DNA of 64,000 nucleotides. Source: Sanderia malayensis. Lineage: Eukaryota > Cnidaria > Scyphozoa > Semaeostomeae > Pelagiidae. The notes below the pieces were generated by a model, which was not told where the DNA came from, ran no database searches, and saw nothing but the letters and a program-made list of their open reading frames with translations. Of this stretch, positions 41,670 through 52,394 are shown one piece after another. The translations under genes were made by a program, and so were the position numbers. Location: NCBI GenBank assembly GCA_013076295.1, contig RQOL01000624.1, positions 1-64,000 on the forward strand, read 5' to 3'. How positions within the stretch are numbered: the first letter of the stretch is position 1; every line of letters starts with the position of its first letter.

Positions 41670-42900
41670 CCCACCTTGACCCGTTGCAAGGGCAACAACC
41701 GAAATATGCTGAGCTCTACATCATGGATACGGCTGAAGCTCTTGAGCACAGAGCCAACAACCCTACCAACAGAAATCTGAACAGAGACACCATCAAGAAG
41801 CTCCAAGATGAACTTCTTGCAGTCAACCCATATGCTCGGGAATACAAGAACATAGGCGAGATACTGCAGCAACAACAGCAACAGGCAACTGCAGCAAAGG
41901 AGCCTATTCCCACATTCGACATGGTCATCACGTCAAGAGCTGACCAGGATCACAGGTGCCAGAATCCAGCAGCAGCAGAAATAGCAGCAATCTACAGCAC
42001 AAAGGACGGTGCCGCACCAGATCAAAATGACAGAATCATGCACATCCAGAGACATGACGGCCACCTGATTGACATCAAAGCAACCAATCCGGCAGCCGAC
42101 CCACTCACCTATCCACTGCTGTTTCCGTTCGGCGAACATGGTTACAGCAATCGCAAGACTTCCAGCGGTCCATACACAAATCCCTGCTGACCAACCCGAA
42201 CACCGCCACACCAGAGTGACAGCCAGCCAATTCTACGCATACAGAATCCAAGTCCGAGAACCTCTCTCAGCCCTTCACCTTTCAGGACTACTGTTTCAAC
42301 AATACTTGGTTGATGCATTCACCAAGGTAGAAGGCAGCGATCTCACTTACATCAGAACACATCAGAAAGATCTGAGAGTTGAGTCATACAAAGGACTGAT
42401 GGATCACCTCTACAGACGAGCTGAACACCAAAATCTCCTCGCTCAAGCCCGCAATCCGGGCACCGCACAGCACATCAATGTTGGATGAGTCATCATCTTC
42501 TGTCCTCATTTACAGGCAGTCAGCGAAGCATGCAACAGAATTACCAAAATGCCATGACCATTGTCAGAAAACACGGCAAGCCAGACATACTCCTCACATT
42601 CACAGCGAATCCAAGCTGGCAAGAAATCTTGGGCAATTTGCTACCGAACCAGAAGCCACAAGACCGACCAGACATTTTCACACACGTCTTCAACTTGAAA
42701 TTTCAAAAGCGTGGACTGCCACACACTCATATGATCTTATCTCTTGCCGACCAAGACAAACCACGCACACTAGAGCATATTGATCGCATCATATGGGCAG
42801 AGATCCCAGACGAAAACACCCACCCCCATGACTACCACATCGTCAAGAAACACATGATGCACGGGCCGTGTGGAATTCTCAATCCATTATGTACGGAATG
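41670..42900 (+). pseudogene. Helitron Rep, second exon (Helitron-like N domain, HUH motif)
   Basis: Starts AHLDPLQGQQPKYAELYIMD and contains AREYKNIGEIL, DMVITSRADQDHR, PLTYPLLFPFGEHGY, then after a frameshift near 42185 ASQFYAYRIQVREPL and LLFQQYLVDAFTKVEG, after a TGA at 42486-42488 [18 protein letters not shown] and [12 protein letters not shown], and finally [13 protein letters not shown] with the HUH histidines (about 42710-42745). Some 35 residues before the HUH motif are missing, and everything after [11 protein letters not shown], including the YxxxY tyrosines, is deleted. This is the rolling-circle nickase of the element; it is dead. Confidence 0.78.
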
Positions 42901-43708
42901 CCGCAGCTACCTGCCGCCTATGCTCAACCACGACAGGCAGCTGACGAAATCAACATCGAACAAGAACGAGAGCAAGGACAACAAATGCTCCAACAACTCA
43001 ACCCAGAATAACTGCACATACAGAACACAGTTCTTCACGCCATTGAGACACAGTCAACAGATAACTGTTTCTTTCTCAACTTTCTCAGCATTCAAAGCGG
43101 TTGACCGTTTGCTTAGAGACATCACAAAAGTCCACAAACCTTTCGGCGGCAAATACTTCGTGCTTGGCGGTGACTTCAGACAAGTACTGTCAGTCATCAA
43201 GAAAGCAGGCAGATAACGAGTAGTGCAAGAATGCCTCAAGTCACGAAAAGTGGAGGATCTCTGGTCTCATTTCCAACAATTCAGACTCATTACAAACATG
43301 AGAGCCATTCAAGATGAGACCTACCAAGCATTCTCAGATTGGTTTCTCCGCATAGGCAACGGAGTAGAACCTCACGATGATCTAAATCACGTGACCCTCC
43401 CACAGCAAATCTGCATTAAATCTCTTGAATACCTCATGAACTCAATCTATCCTCAAGCTGAATCAGCAGATGCACACCTCTTACTGGATCCCAACACCAT
43501 GTCCGGCCGTTGTTGTTTGACACCAAAGAACGAGTTCTCACATCGCATCAACGAACTTATTCTGCAAAGACTTCCAACACCACGGCAACAATACCTCAGC
43601 GTTGACACAGTTCAAATAGATGATCCAGAAGAAGCTGCGGCATACCCCATGGAGTTTCTCAATCCACAGACTCCTGGTGGAATGCCTCTTCACTCACTAC
43701 AATTGAAG
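42901..43708 (+). pseudogene. Helitron Pif1-like helicase, first exon, ATPase motifs deleted
   Basis: In shifting frames: [16 protein letters not shown], then a direct jump from NCFFL to [18 protein letters not shown], so Walker A (GPAGTGKT) and the DEAS motif found in the second Helitron are lost. The rest is well kept: [15 protein letters not shown], a TAA at 43213-43215, LITNMRAIQDETYQ, HDDLNHVTLPQQIC, RCCLTPKNEFSHRINELIL, YPMEFLNPQTPGGMPLHS. The exon ends LQLK with donor GTATGC at 43709. Confidence 0.78.
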
Positions 43709-43787
43709 GTATGCACACTATATTTCAACACCTCCTTTAAATTTCCTTGCTTCCTCTCCAACCTCACTCAATCTCATTCTGTTACAG
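43709..43787 (+). other. Intron in the Helitron helicase
   Basis: 79 bp, GTATGC...GTTACAG. The second Helitron has an intron at the same codon (62826-62963). Confidence 0.75.
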
Positions 43788-44201
43788 CTGGGAGCAACAA
43801 TCATTTTGCTGGGAAACATCAACCCGGCAAAAGGACTATGCAACGGAACACGATTAATAGTGAGAGATCTCAAACGACACATCATAGCCGCAGAGATCAT
43901 CACAACACAGAACAAGGGCCAGTACGTTATGCTTCCACGCATTACTATGACCTGCCAAGATTCATCATTGCCAATTTCCATAACAAGAAAGAAATTTCCA
44001 GTCAGACTTGCTTACTGCCTCACCATCAACAAGGCACAAGGACAATCCTTGAAACATGTGGGTATTTACTTGCCAGAACCTGTTTTTGCTCATGGACAAC
44101 TCTATGTTGCAATATCTAAAGCCAAGTCATTCTCTGGACTCAAAGTATTCACACCAAGCAACAACAAAACAAAAAACATTGTCTACAAAGAAGTTCTGTA
44201 A
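43788..44201 (+). CDS. Helitron Pif1-like helicase, second exon
   Basis: Open to the TAA at 44199-44201: LGATIILLGNINPAKGLCNG, RKKFPVRLAYCLTINKAQGQ, SLKHVGIYLPEPVFAHGQLY, VAISKAKSFSGLKVF. These are the C-terminal motifs of Pif1/RecD-like helicases. The exon has no lesion, although the exon before it lacks the ATP-binding site. Confidence 0.78.
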   Translation: MGATIILLGNINPAKGLCNGTRLIVRDLKRHIIAAEIITTQNKGQYVMLPRITMTCQDSSLPISITRKKFPVRLAYCLTINKAQGQSLKHVGIYLPEPVFAHGQLYVAISKAKSFSGLKVFTPSNNKTKNIVYKEVL

Positions 44202-44224
44202 CATTCACTACCCACAGCTGATCG

Positions 44225-44835
44225 CTTCATACAGCTCAGGCAAAAGACCTGATGTCTTCATACAGCTCAGGCAAACACCTGATGTCTTCATATAGCTCAG
44301 GCAAAAGACCTGATGTCTTCATACAGCTCAGGCAAATACCTGATGTCTTCATATAGCTCAGGCAAACGACCTGATGTCTTCATACAACTCAGGCAAACAC
44401 CTGATGTCTTCATACAGCTCAGGCAAAAGACCTGATGTCTTCATACAGCTCAGGCAAAAGACCTGGTGTCTTGATACAGCTCAGGCAAACACCTGATGTC
44501 TTCATACAGCTCAGGCAAAAGACCTGGTGTCTTCATACAGCTCAGGCAAACACCTGATGTCTTCATACAGCTCAGGCAAAAGACCTGGTGTCTTCATACA
44601 GCTCAGCCAAACACCTGATGTCTTCATACACCTCAGGCAAAAGACCTGGTGTCTTCATACAGCTCAGGCAAGCACCTGATGTCTTCATACAGCTCAGGCA
44701 AAAGACCTGGTGTCTTCATACAGCTCAGGCAAACACCTGTCTTCATACAGCTCAGGCAAAAGACCTGATGTCTTCATACAGCTCAGCCAAACACCTGATG
44801 TCTTCATACAGCTCAGGCAAAGAACTCACAGCTTC
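44225..44835 (+). repeat. 30/31-bp minisatellite, about 20 units
   Basis: Two unit types, one with CAGGCAAAAGACCTG (31 bp) and one with CAGGCAAACACCTG (30 bp), each followed by ATGTCTTCATACAGCT or a GTGTCTTC variant. For much of the array the types alternate, giving a 61-bp higher-order unit. It starts 23 bp after the helicase stop codon. Confidence 0.9.
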
Positions 44836-45624
44836 ATACAGGTAAGCCACGAGTTACGCTTTGCCATGTTCCTTTATATTGCCTACGGGAACATGGATTT
44901 CCTTTCACTCTGTGCCAGCTGCCATTTTCCCCACCCATAACTCCATCCCACTACGTACATACACCTTAACTCCCATTCAATATCCCTTCCTTAAATCCTA
45001 AATAATAACAACATGGCAGCTCTCACAAAAAAAGGAAAACTCAAACAATGGATGCTCCTTGACGTGGTGTTTGAGCTTTTAACTAATGCATCCGGCAACA
45101 CCACTCCATTTTCTTTGTGACACCTGAATTCAACAACTACACCTACAAACCGGCAACATTAATAGTTGCAACAAACATACCACATGCAATAAACAATGCT
45201 CAAAATCACAGATGAGTCATCATTCCCACATATTATAACCTATATTATAACCTATTTATATACACATCTATCTTATTCATATTATTATCTTCATAAATAA
45301 TTCATCGCACATATCTCTCACATTTTCATGCTCAATTAACTCCTCTCTCAATTTCAATTTCTTCAACACTAACTCCTAACAAACTTTAACCTTCACCTAA
45401 CAGTGAGGCCTGAACGTTTCTACCACAAATTTCAACCATTTTTTCTATACCTTCGCTTACCACACCATTCAATCTACATTGCTTCTAAATTTTTACTCAT
45501 ATTATCCTTCACACATTTCACACCCCCCCCCCAATTCCTTATATAACTTTTACACCATGCTCCTGCCACATACTCACATTTACAGCTTTGCCATTCATGA
45601 TCCTACAACACTTCCAACTGCACA
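44836..45624. other. Helitron 3' part, non-coding
   Basis: C- and T-rich, AT-rich sequence without a recognisable gene. Confidence 0.4.
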
Positions 45625-45950
45625 GTGTACTCACTTCTGACCAAAATTCCTCAAAATGACCAATTTTCCACCTTTTTTGCAATTTTTCTCAGTAATTTAT
45701 GTTTTTCACAAAAAGCTAAGGAATTTTTCATCACTCCTCAAAAGTATACAAACCTTTCATATAAACCAAGCAAAACACAACAGATCTATCAAGATATCAA
45801 AAACATGCCAATCCACGTGTTCCCCATCTGCTATCACCACAGCTCAATACCTCTTTTCAGTTTTTTCCACGTGTCTCAATTAAAAATGAATTGAATTGAA
45901 TTGAATCCTTCATCTTATCCAATTCAGCAAATCAACTCAATATTGCCACT
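45625..45950 (+). repeat. Direct repeat, first copy
   Basis: Parallels 47405-47730, sharing AACCTTTCATATAAACCAAG, GATCTATCAAGA, TCAAAAACATGC, TGAATTGAAT and TTCATCTTATCCAATTCAGC in order. Confidence 0.75.
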
Positions 45951-47404
45951 GAGTTGACTTCCTGAAAAGTCACCAGCCTCACCATCACCTGCATCACTTT
46001 TCATATGAACCTAACAAGACTTGAAACTTTATGGGGGTTAGGCCCCCCTGGAAACTTTCTTTAGGATCTCAAAAACACGCTTATTTTATCAAAGAAACAC
46101 TAAAAAAAATTGCACTCATGATACTGTAGACAATGATCTTATATCTGTTCTATTGCAATGTTTTGTTTTTTTATTATACACAATAAAAAAAGTCACAGGG
46201 AATTTGTCTATACCTTTTTTCCTTTCCATTTTTTAAAATTTTGAGCCCCCCCCTGAGAGAACAAAAGTTGGCGCCCATACACTTTTCGTATCATTTAAGA
46301 TCATGCCTATTATCCTTTAATACACTTCCAAACACATTCTCGCAATGTGGGGATTTTAAAAACAAGATTTATTTTTCACATTTTCTTTCACACCAAGGCA
46401 TATTCGACGGGGGCATATTCGAGGGTACGGGGTCCAATTCGACGATGGACGGTAAACGACAGTCAAAACACTCTGCCCTACCCAACGCAAAACATCATAT
46501 ATCCCCACAAGAAAACACACCTTTCAACCCACTGATAACAATCGCATTCCTATTAAGGAGATACGTAGAAATAAATAAACTGTATTTCATTTTATAAATT
46601 GTTGCAATATATAACCTTCAACTCTTTGATTACATGAAATTTTAATTACTTATTATTTAATCACAATCGTTATCATTGATAAAAATTGAATGTATAATTC
46701 TTCCCGACCCCCTGCTTTTGCTTCTCTTCAGAACCAGATTCTCCCTTTCTTGCATACTTCTTTCTTCTCACCACCTTGACATGCAAAATCTTCACACTAC
46801 TGCAAATAACAATATATCCCTTTTAAACAATCATCATATCTTCATACTACTATTTCCATAACAATTTTTAACATTTACTACGCAAAAACTAAATATACCA
46901 ACTCCCACTTACTTTACGTCTTCCAATCTTTTCCCATCTTCACCCCACATCACAAACTTGATCCGCCGATTTTTTATAACTTCCTCGGCAATCTTTTTCT
47001 TCTATCCCGAAAAACCCGTTCTTCCCATTTCACCACCTACAAATATCATAAACAACATTCAACAATGAAATTGTCACATTTAACGTACATTACTTAATCT
47101 CAAACATTACACTATGAGATCTACGCGATTCTTGAAATAAACATATATCTTCAAAAACATACCATTTTCTTCCCTCTATAATTAACTGCCACCAACATAT
47201 CCAACCAGTCCAAACGATTGCCAACAGAAATATGTATTCCAACAACTAACTACCTACATACCTTATCTATCTTCACTATTGTAAAACACGTCCATCAATC
47301 AACAACTACCTCCCCACGACAGTTATCTCCATGTCAACCCGTAAACACGCATAAACAATCCTCATATCACTGTTACTTTTAACTTCATTACAACCGCCAC
47401 CAAG
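45951..47404. other. Helitron interior, non-coding, with a decayed MITE end
   Basis: AT-rich. Near 46385-46455, CATATTCGACGGGGGCATATTC and CCAATTCGACGATGGACGGT resemble the right end of the MITE at 28333-31560. No gene seen. Confidence 0.45.
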
Positions 47405-47730
47405 CGTGCTACTTCTGACGAAAATTTCTCAACATCAGCAATTTTCGACCTTTTTCACGATTTCCTTCAGGAATGTCTCCTTCTAAGCAAAATCTGACGC
47501 ATTTTCTAGAACTTCTCAGATTTCCTGAGAAATATAGAAACCTTTCATATAAACCAAGCAAAAGACAACATAGATCTATCAAGACATCAAAAACATGCGA
47601 ATTCACATGTCCACATCAGCTATCACAATAGCTCAACAGCTCTTTCCAATTTTTTTCACGTATCTCAATTGAAAATTAATTGAATTGAATGCTTCATCTT
47701 ATCCAATTCAGCAAATCAACTCAATTCATT
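47405..47730 (+). repeat. Direct repeat, second copy
   Basis: Parallels 45625-45950 at a distance of about 1.78 kb. Confidence 0.75.
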
Positions 47731-48218
47731 CATTACATTACCCTTACATCATACATACATTTCCAATTCCCCCATACCCTATAATATTTTATTCTTCACA
47801 AACAAAATTCCAAGAATTTCACAGCGCAACACCTAGCCTTAACAATCATAACAACACCAATGTTTCCACGGATACCTTCCTAATCCCTCCTTTCATCAAT
47901 CCACACCAACCTATATATTCAACACTTATTTTATTTTCCCACAGATCAATACATTTCTTTTGCACATTCCAATCCCCACCCAAACGCATAAATACAACAA
48001 ACCAATATCTTTTTTCCAATCGCAATCTCTCCTACGTAACAAACACAATGAGCAAATTTTATTCAACACGAACTACGCACTTCTCATCGGTGAGTATCAT
48101 CTACAATTTCATTCATGTATAATCATATTTTCGATTTTCTCATAATTCTTATCTCAATTACATTTCCCTTACACCTAATTTAAACAAAGAACTATATTTT
48201 CTGTTTACAATTTCAGAT

Positions 48219-48734
48219 ATGAACACCAAAACAAGAATGACGATTATAAACCGACATCTCAACATGTGCAAAGACCACATCAAAAAATTACAACAGCAGC
48301 TACAACACGCAACCAACAACATACTAACCATAATGCATCACCAAGACACATTGCGCCGTGAAAGGGAATTCTTCGAACAACTAAACAAATCCCTGGACGA
48401 AGACATTATAACCGAAGAACCCCTCGCACAACTAGATGACATCCAAATGCAACCTGACAAGCCACCAACCCAACTGCAGCCCCGGCCATACCCATATCGC
48501 AAAACAAAGCAACAAAAGATCAAAGAAAAGGCAAAAAACATGAACTCAAAATTCAATTCTTTTTTCAACAATAACTATTATACATTTTTTACATTATTTT
48601 ATATTTTTCCACATCAAAAACGTCTTTATCTTCAGCAAATTCTCCATTCACATCGTCTCTTCACTCTCCCCTTATGTATTCCCGCCTGCAGCGCCGAGCA
48701 ACCCCCTGACAATTATTGCATCTCCATAATATAG
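48219..48734 (+). CDS. Hypothetical coiled-coil protein in the Helitron
   Basis: ATG 48219, 171 codons. Residues about 15-70 are heptad-rich (CKDHIKKLQQQLQHATNNIL, LRREREFFEQLNKSLDED), residues 75-95 acidic/Pro-rich, then a basic stretch (YRKTKQQKIKEKAKN) and a hydrophobic, Phe-rich end that may be non-coding read-through. An acceptor-like TTTCAG lies just before the ATG. I do not recognise the protein. It sits 4 kb downstream of the helicase, on the same strand, within the Helitron. Confidence 0.4.
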   Translation: MNTKTRMTIINRHLNMCKDHIKKLQQQLQHATNNILTIMHHQDTLRREREFFEQLNKSLDEDIITEEPLAQLDDIQMQPDKPPTQLQPRPYPYRKTKQQKIKEKAKNMNSKFNSFFNNNYYTFFTLFYIFPHQKRLYLQQILHSHRLFTLPLCIPACSAEQPPDNYCISII

Positions 48735-48870
48735 TCCTCCTGCAAAAATCAATCGCGCCTTCTTTACCTTTTTCGAAACAATGAATCCCTGTTGCATTTT
48801 CCACTAATCCCACAGCATCTTCTCTTACTCTGGCCTTTCATTCACCAGCAAGTTCCTTCCTGCCTAAAGC
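48690..48870 (+). repeat. Direct repeat inside the Helitron, right copy
   Basis: Parallels 37565-37735. Confidence 0.65.
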
Positions 48871-49136
48871 GAGCCTACACTCCATCTCCATTTTTATTTT
48901 CCATTTTCATTTTCCATTTTGGAGCCCGCACGCAAACCCAATGAATTCTTTTGGTTGGATGGTTCCGTTTTATTTTTGCTGCCGTTTTACTTCTCACCAT
49001 TTCACCGGTAAGTGGATAACTTATTTCTATTTCCCTTTACTAAACTCCCCTATATCCTTCTTATTTTGTTTTCAATTCATTCTCATCGATGCTTTATAGA
49101 AACTTCTGCGCCCCCTAAAATTCTCAATAATTATCT
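48871..49136. other. Helitron 3' part
   Basis: Non-coding; repeated CCATTTTCATTTTCCATTTT near 48890-48920. Confidence 0.4.
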
Positions 49137-49144
49137 CCTTAAAA

Positions 49145-49838
49145 GTCTGGTTACACTGTAGATAATGAATTAGATATTCCCAATTTAGAAACACTAAAAA
49201 CGGAAACGATTATCTTATAGTGTATACGCACCATTTAGATAACAATTTAGATAATACAGTTAAAGCATCGTGACTCAACTATAACCAGCGAGAAAAGTGA
49301 CAAAGCATGAGGTATTTACGTAAAAGAACATCGAAAACATCTTATCATACATTTCATACATTTCTCCAGCCACCTTTTGTGGATGTGGGGTGTGCCATTG
49401 TGCCATGCAAAAATATGAGCGAGGATGGAAATTTCATGTTATAATAAAGTAAATTCATGTCAAAAGAATTATCAGCTTCCATTTTCAATGACCTAGTTTG
49501 TGAATTTACTCTGTGCGTCAATTTTATTGTTCAGAATCGATTATAAAGTGTTTATAATGTTTTTCGCTTCCAAAATTGCCAAGGAATACAATGCGAGACA
49601 GTCGGTGTGCGTTTGTCTCACGATTTGACACATCATGCTGGGAAAATCTTGATGAATAAAATCAAAAAGTTTTGATTTTATTCATCAATAATTCACAACA
49701 CAATTTGACAGTTTGCTTCTTGCCGCTAATTGGAATTTAGATATCTTGCGTTATGTTACACACGAAGATATCTATCAGACAGGTTATTTGTGGTATGTCT
49801 GGGGGAATATCTAATTTATTATCTACAGTGTAACCAGG
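49145..49838. mobile_element. 694-bp MITE with 35-bp inverted ends
   Basis: CTGGTTACACTGTAGATAAT at 49147 faces its reverse complement at 49837; the repeats continue through GAATTAGATATTCCC / AAATTAGATATTCCC. CCTTAAAA occurs on both sides (49137-49144 and 49839-49846), an 8-bp duplication as in hAT elements, although a TTAA site (piggyBac-like) would also fit. No coding capacity. Confidence 0.7.
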
Positions 49839-49846
49839 CCTTAAAA

Positions 49847-50632
49847 AATCTTTTCGATAATAAATTCGAATACTAAAACGCTAAATAATCAATTTCTGAT
49901 GTTGTTGTTGTTGATGTCTGACAATTATAGCTCTCCATCCAACGACCTAAATAACCAATTTCAAAACAGCAATTTTGTCATTTAACTCAAACGAAGCCAT
50001 TCAAAGCACATCCACTTATCCAAAAGCTATTCTACCCTTCCTTGCAATCATCTACAATTTTACTTGGAACTCGCTGCTCAGAACTGTTTCCCAAAGAACT
50101 CCACTGGTAAGTCCCTCAATTTTTTCTCTACTTTTCCCTTCAGTTCTATTGATTAACATAAACGTCTGCTCAAGCTGAAAGAACTCTTTTCACTTCCCAT
50201 TGATTCTAAACTACAAACGTCCCCACCATCTAATCATTGACAAAACCTCTCCCTGTGGCGTTTGAATTCACACTATTCTGCCACCCTCAAAACTGCACGA
50301 ACTTTTGCATCACCGAAAACTTCAACTTCGAACAACCTCGGAATGGAACAGCACCTTCGCCCTTCCATGGATCACATAGCCCCCGAATACATCCAACTAT
50401 GAACATCTGAATCGTTTCAACTTAAATCATCATAGACCTAAAACAACCTTCGAATACAAATTCGCATCCAGGCCTTCCATCAATCATAGGCCTGGCCAAT
50501 CCATGCAATTACGAAGAGTTACATGATTTAAAATAAAATTGCATTCCTTTGCGTGTCCGACGAACAGTGATCTTATGACAACTTAATCAACTTTATTAGA
50601 GCCCATTGTTTAACGTGTCCGCCGGTGTTAGT
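49847..50632. other. Helitron 3' end region
   Basis: Non-coding. Around 50440-50500, CTTCGAATACAAATTCGCATC and the pair GGCCTTCC / GGCCTGGCC form imperfect inverted pieces that could contribute a terminal hairpin. Confidence 0.4.
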
Positions 50633-51450
50633 CATATATATTGTAGTAAATTTTTTTTGAGTCATTTGACAATTGCATGGTGTGAATAGCAAACATTTGT
50701 GACATTGACAGCTTTGGCTCGTCACTTCAGCATTTGTTTCACTAAGTATCAAATGGAAAAAAAGAAATAATTAAAAAAAAATTGTATGACCATACAAAGG
50801 TGCCAAATAATATAGGACAATAGAACAACACGATAGTTGTGAAGCCACATTGATTGACTCCCTTTGTCGATTACTTGAAAAATATGTTTGAAATGCAAAA
50901 TCTGTGAAAATTATCTTTATTATTTTCTACATAAATTGATGTACCAATAGAAGGATATAGATAGAGATTGTTTACCAGCTAATGGAACCAAACTTTCATG
51001 TTGTTGTGATATATTTTGATTCGCCTTCTGCACTTGTGCATTAAGAGGTTGGTAAATGTCAATTTTTAAGTGTTCATGTAATGCATTAGTTATTATTTAG
51101 ATGACCCAGCAGTTTGTGTAACATCCAGGTTAGTTTTCTTAGAGCTTCATATCATTATTACTGTAAACATCATTACAGTAGTTTCCTTGACATACAACAA
51201 TAAACTAACCGGGAAAGGCCTTTGAAGATGATTTTTAGGTATAATTATATAATCATTAATATTGGAAAAAAACTGCAGTTTCAAGAGAATGTCAATGTAT
51301 TTTGCTTGTAACACATAGAGGCGATGAACAGTAAAGAACCAATAAACAGGCAAATACCTGAAGAATTATTTTGAGTCCAAGCTTATACTCATATATAGTC
51401 AGGGCACCAGAAATTTATTTTGGAATCAGGGAAATTATAAAGTTGTAAAA
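50633..51450 (+). repeat. 1.5 kb dispersed repeat, copy A, second half
   Basis: Parallels 60235-61010: CATATATATTGTAGTAAAT, TTGACAATTGCATGGTG, CATTGACAGCTTTGG, CTTGTGCATTAAGAGG and TAGTCAGGGCACCAG in order. Confidence 0.8.
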
Positions 51451-51726
51451 TGTTAAGAACTCAATTATTATTATTATGATCCCCGCTATACATCATATAC
51501 TTGCTGACATGCTGCCTGCTGTTTTATTACTATTGTTTCAGATTGTATGACTTTAACGTTTGTGATTATTAGTTGGATCAGTTAGTTATTCTTATTCGTT
51601 CTATGATTGTTCTTCTTCTTCAATGCGTAATAGTTAATAACAAATTCTAATAGATTATGGGCCCAGGACGATGTATAAAATAAGAATCGCTGAATTGCTT
51701 GATGTTAACTTGACCCTTGTGAGGAA

Positions 51727-52391
51727 ATGGCTTCCTCTGAAGATATTGGACAAGCGATGAAGTTTTCCAAATTGAATGCCTTGAACTATCGGGCATGGAC
51801 GTTTAATATGAAATTGTACTTGGAGAATCAAGACATATTCGACCAGGTTGATGGAACTGCAATTGCTCCTGCAAGTTCTGTGTCAGAAGCTCAAAGAAAA
51901 TACTATGACGTAACATCAGACGAGCTGCAAAGAAAGCTTCGACCTAGATTTGTTTGGCTGCTGAGCCTGAAGAACAAATTCACGTCAGGGAAACTAACAC
52001 CGCAAAAGAAGCTTCGGAGACTTTGAAACAACAGTTTGCTCGCGAATCGATTCTGCAGAAAGTACGGCTGAGACAGAAGTACTCTTCATGCAGATTCCAA
52101 AGAAGTGGGAACATGTTAGAACACATTAATACCCTGAAGTCGCTCTACAATCAATTGAGAGGGATGGGAGCTGAGATTGATGATCAAGAGCTGGCAATGA
52201 CTCTACTAGCGAGTTTGCCTGATGATTTCAAGCCATTAATTACAGCATTGGATGCTGTGGGCGAAAGTAATTTATCCTTTCAGAAATTGAAAGCCATGCT
52301 GCTGTATGATTTTGATCAAAATTCCGACAATTTGGATCTGCAGAAATCTGGGAATGCACTGTTTGCAAAGCGAAATGTTCATGGCTGTTGA
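51727..52391 (+). pseudogene. Copia Gag (fragment 2)
   Basis: ATG 51727 (MASSEDIGQAMKFSKLNALN), RAWTFNMKLYLENQDIFDQV; a frameshift near 51945 leads to EEQIHVRETNTAKEA, KVRLRQKYSSCRF, DDQELAMTLLASLPDDFKPL, ending at 52389-52391. Reading continues in another frame toward the zinc knuckle. Same protein family as the Gag at 26228. Confidence 0.72.
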
Positions 52392-52394
52392 GGA

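Larger units (their letters stand above)
36850..50632 (+). mobile_element. 13.8 kb Helitron-like element
   Basis: Boundaries come from the split dispersed repeat: copy A stops at TTGAGTTTT (36849) and continues with CATATATATTG at 50633, exactly as the uninterrupted copy B reads at about 60235. There is no target duplication, as expected for Helitrons. The left end reads CTGCCTTATATAATATCTGAG and the right end GTGTCCGCCGGTGTTAGT; I do not see the classical TC...CTRR ends with certainty. Inside, plus-strand Rep (HUH) and Pif1-like helicase remnants occupy 38390-44201. The rest is AT-rich, with direct repeats, a coiled-coil ORF and younger insertions. Confidence 0.72.

Noticed and set aside
44225..44835. 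Regular 30/31-bp units that could be mistaken for a CRISPR array
   Set aside because: Units are contiguous and near-identical with no unique spacers, and the genome is eukaryotic; it is a minisatellite.
48044..48218. A short ATG exon (MSKFYSTRTTHFSS) spliced to the coiled-coil ORF
   Set aside because: The visible donor and acceptor would join out of frame into a stop, so the exon link is not supported.
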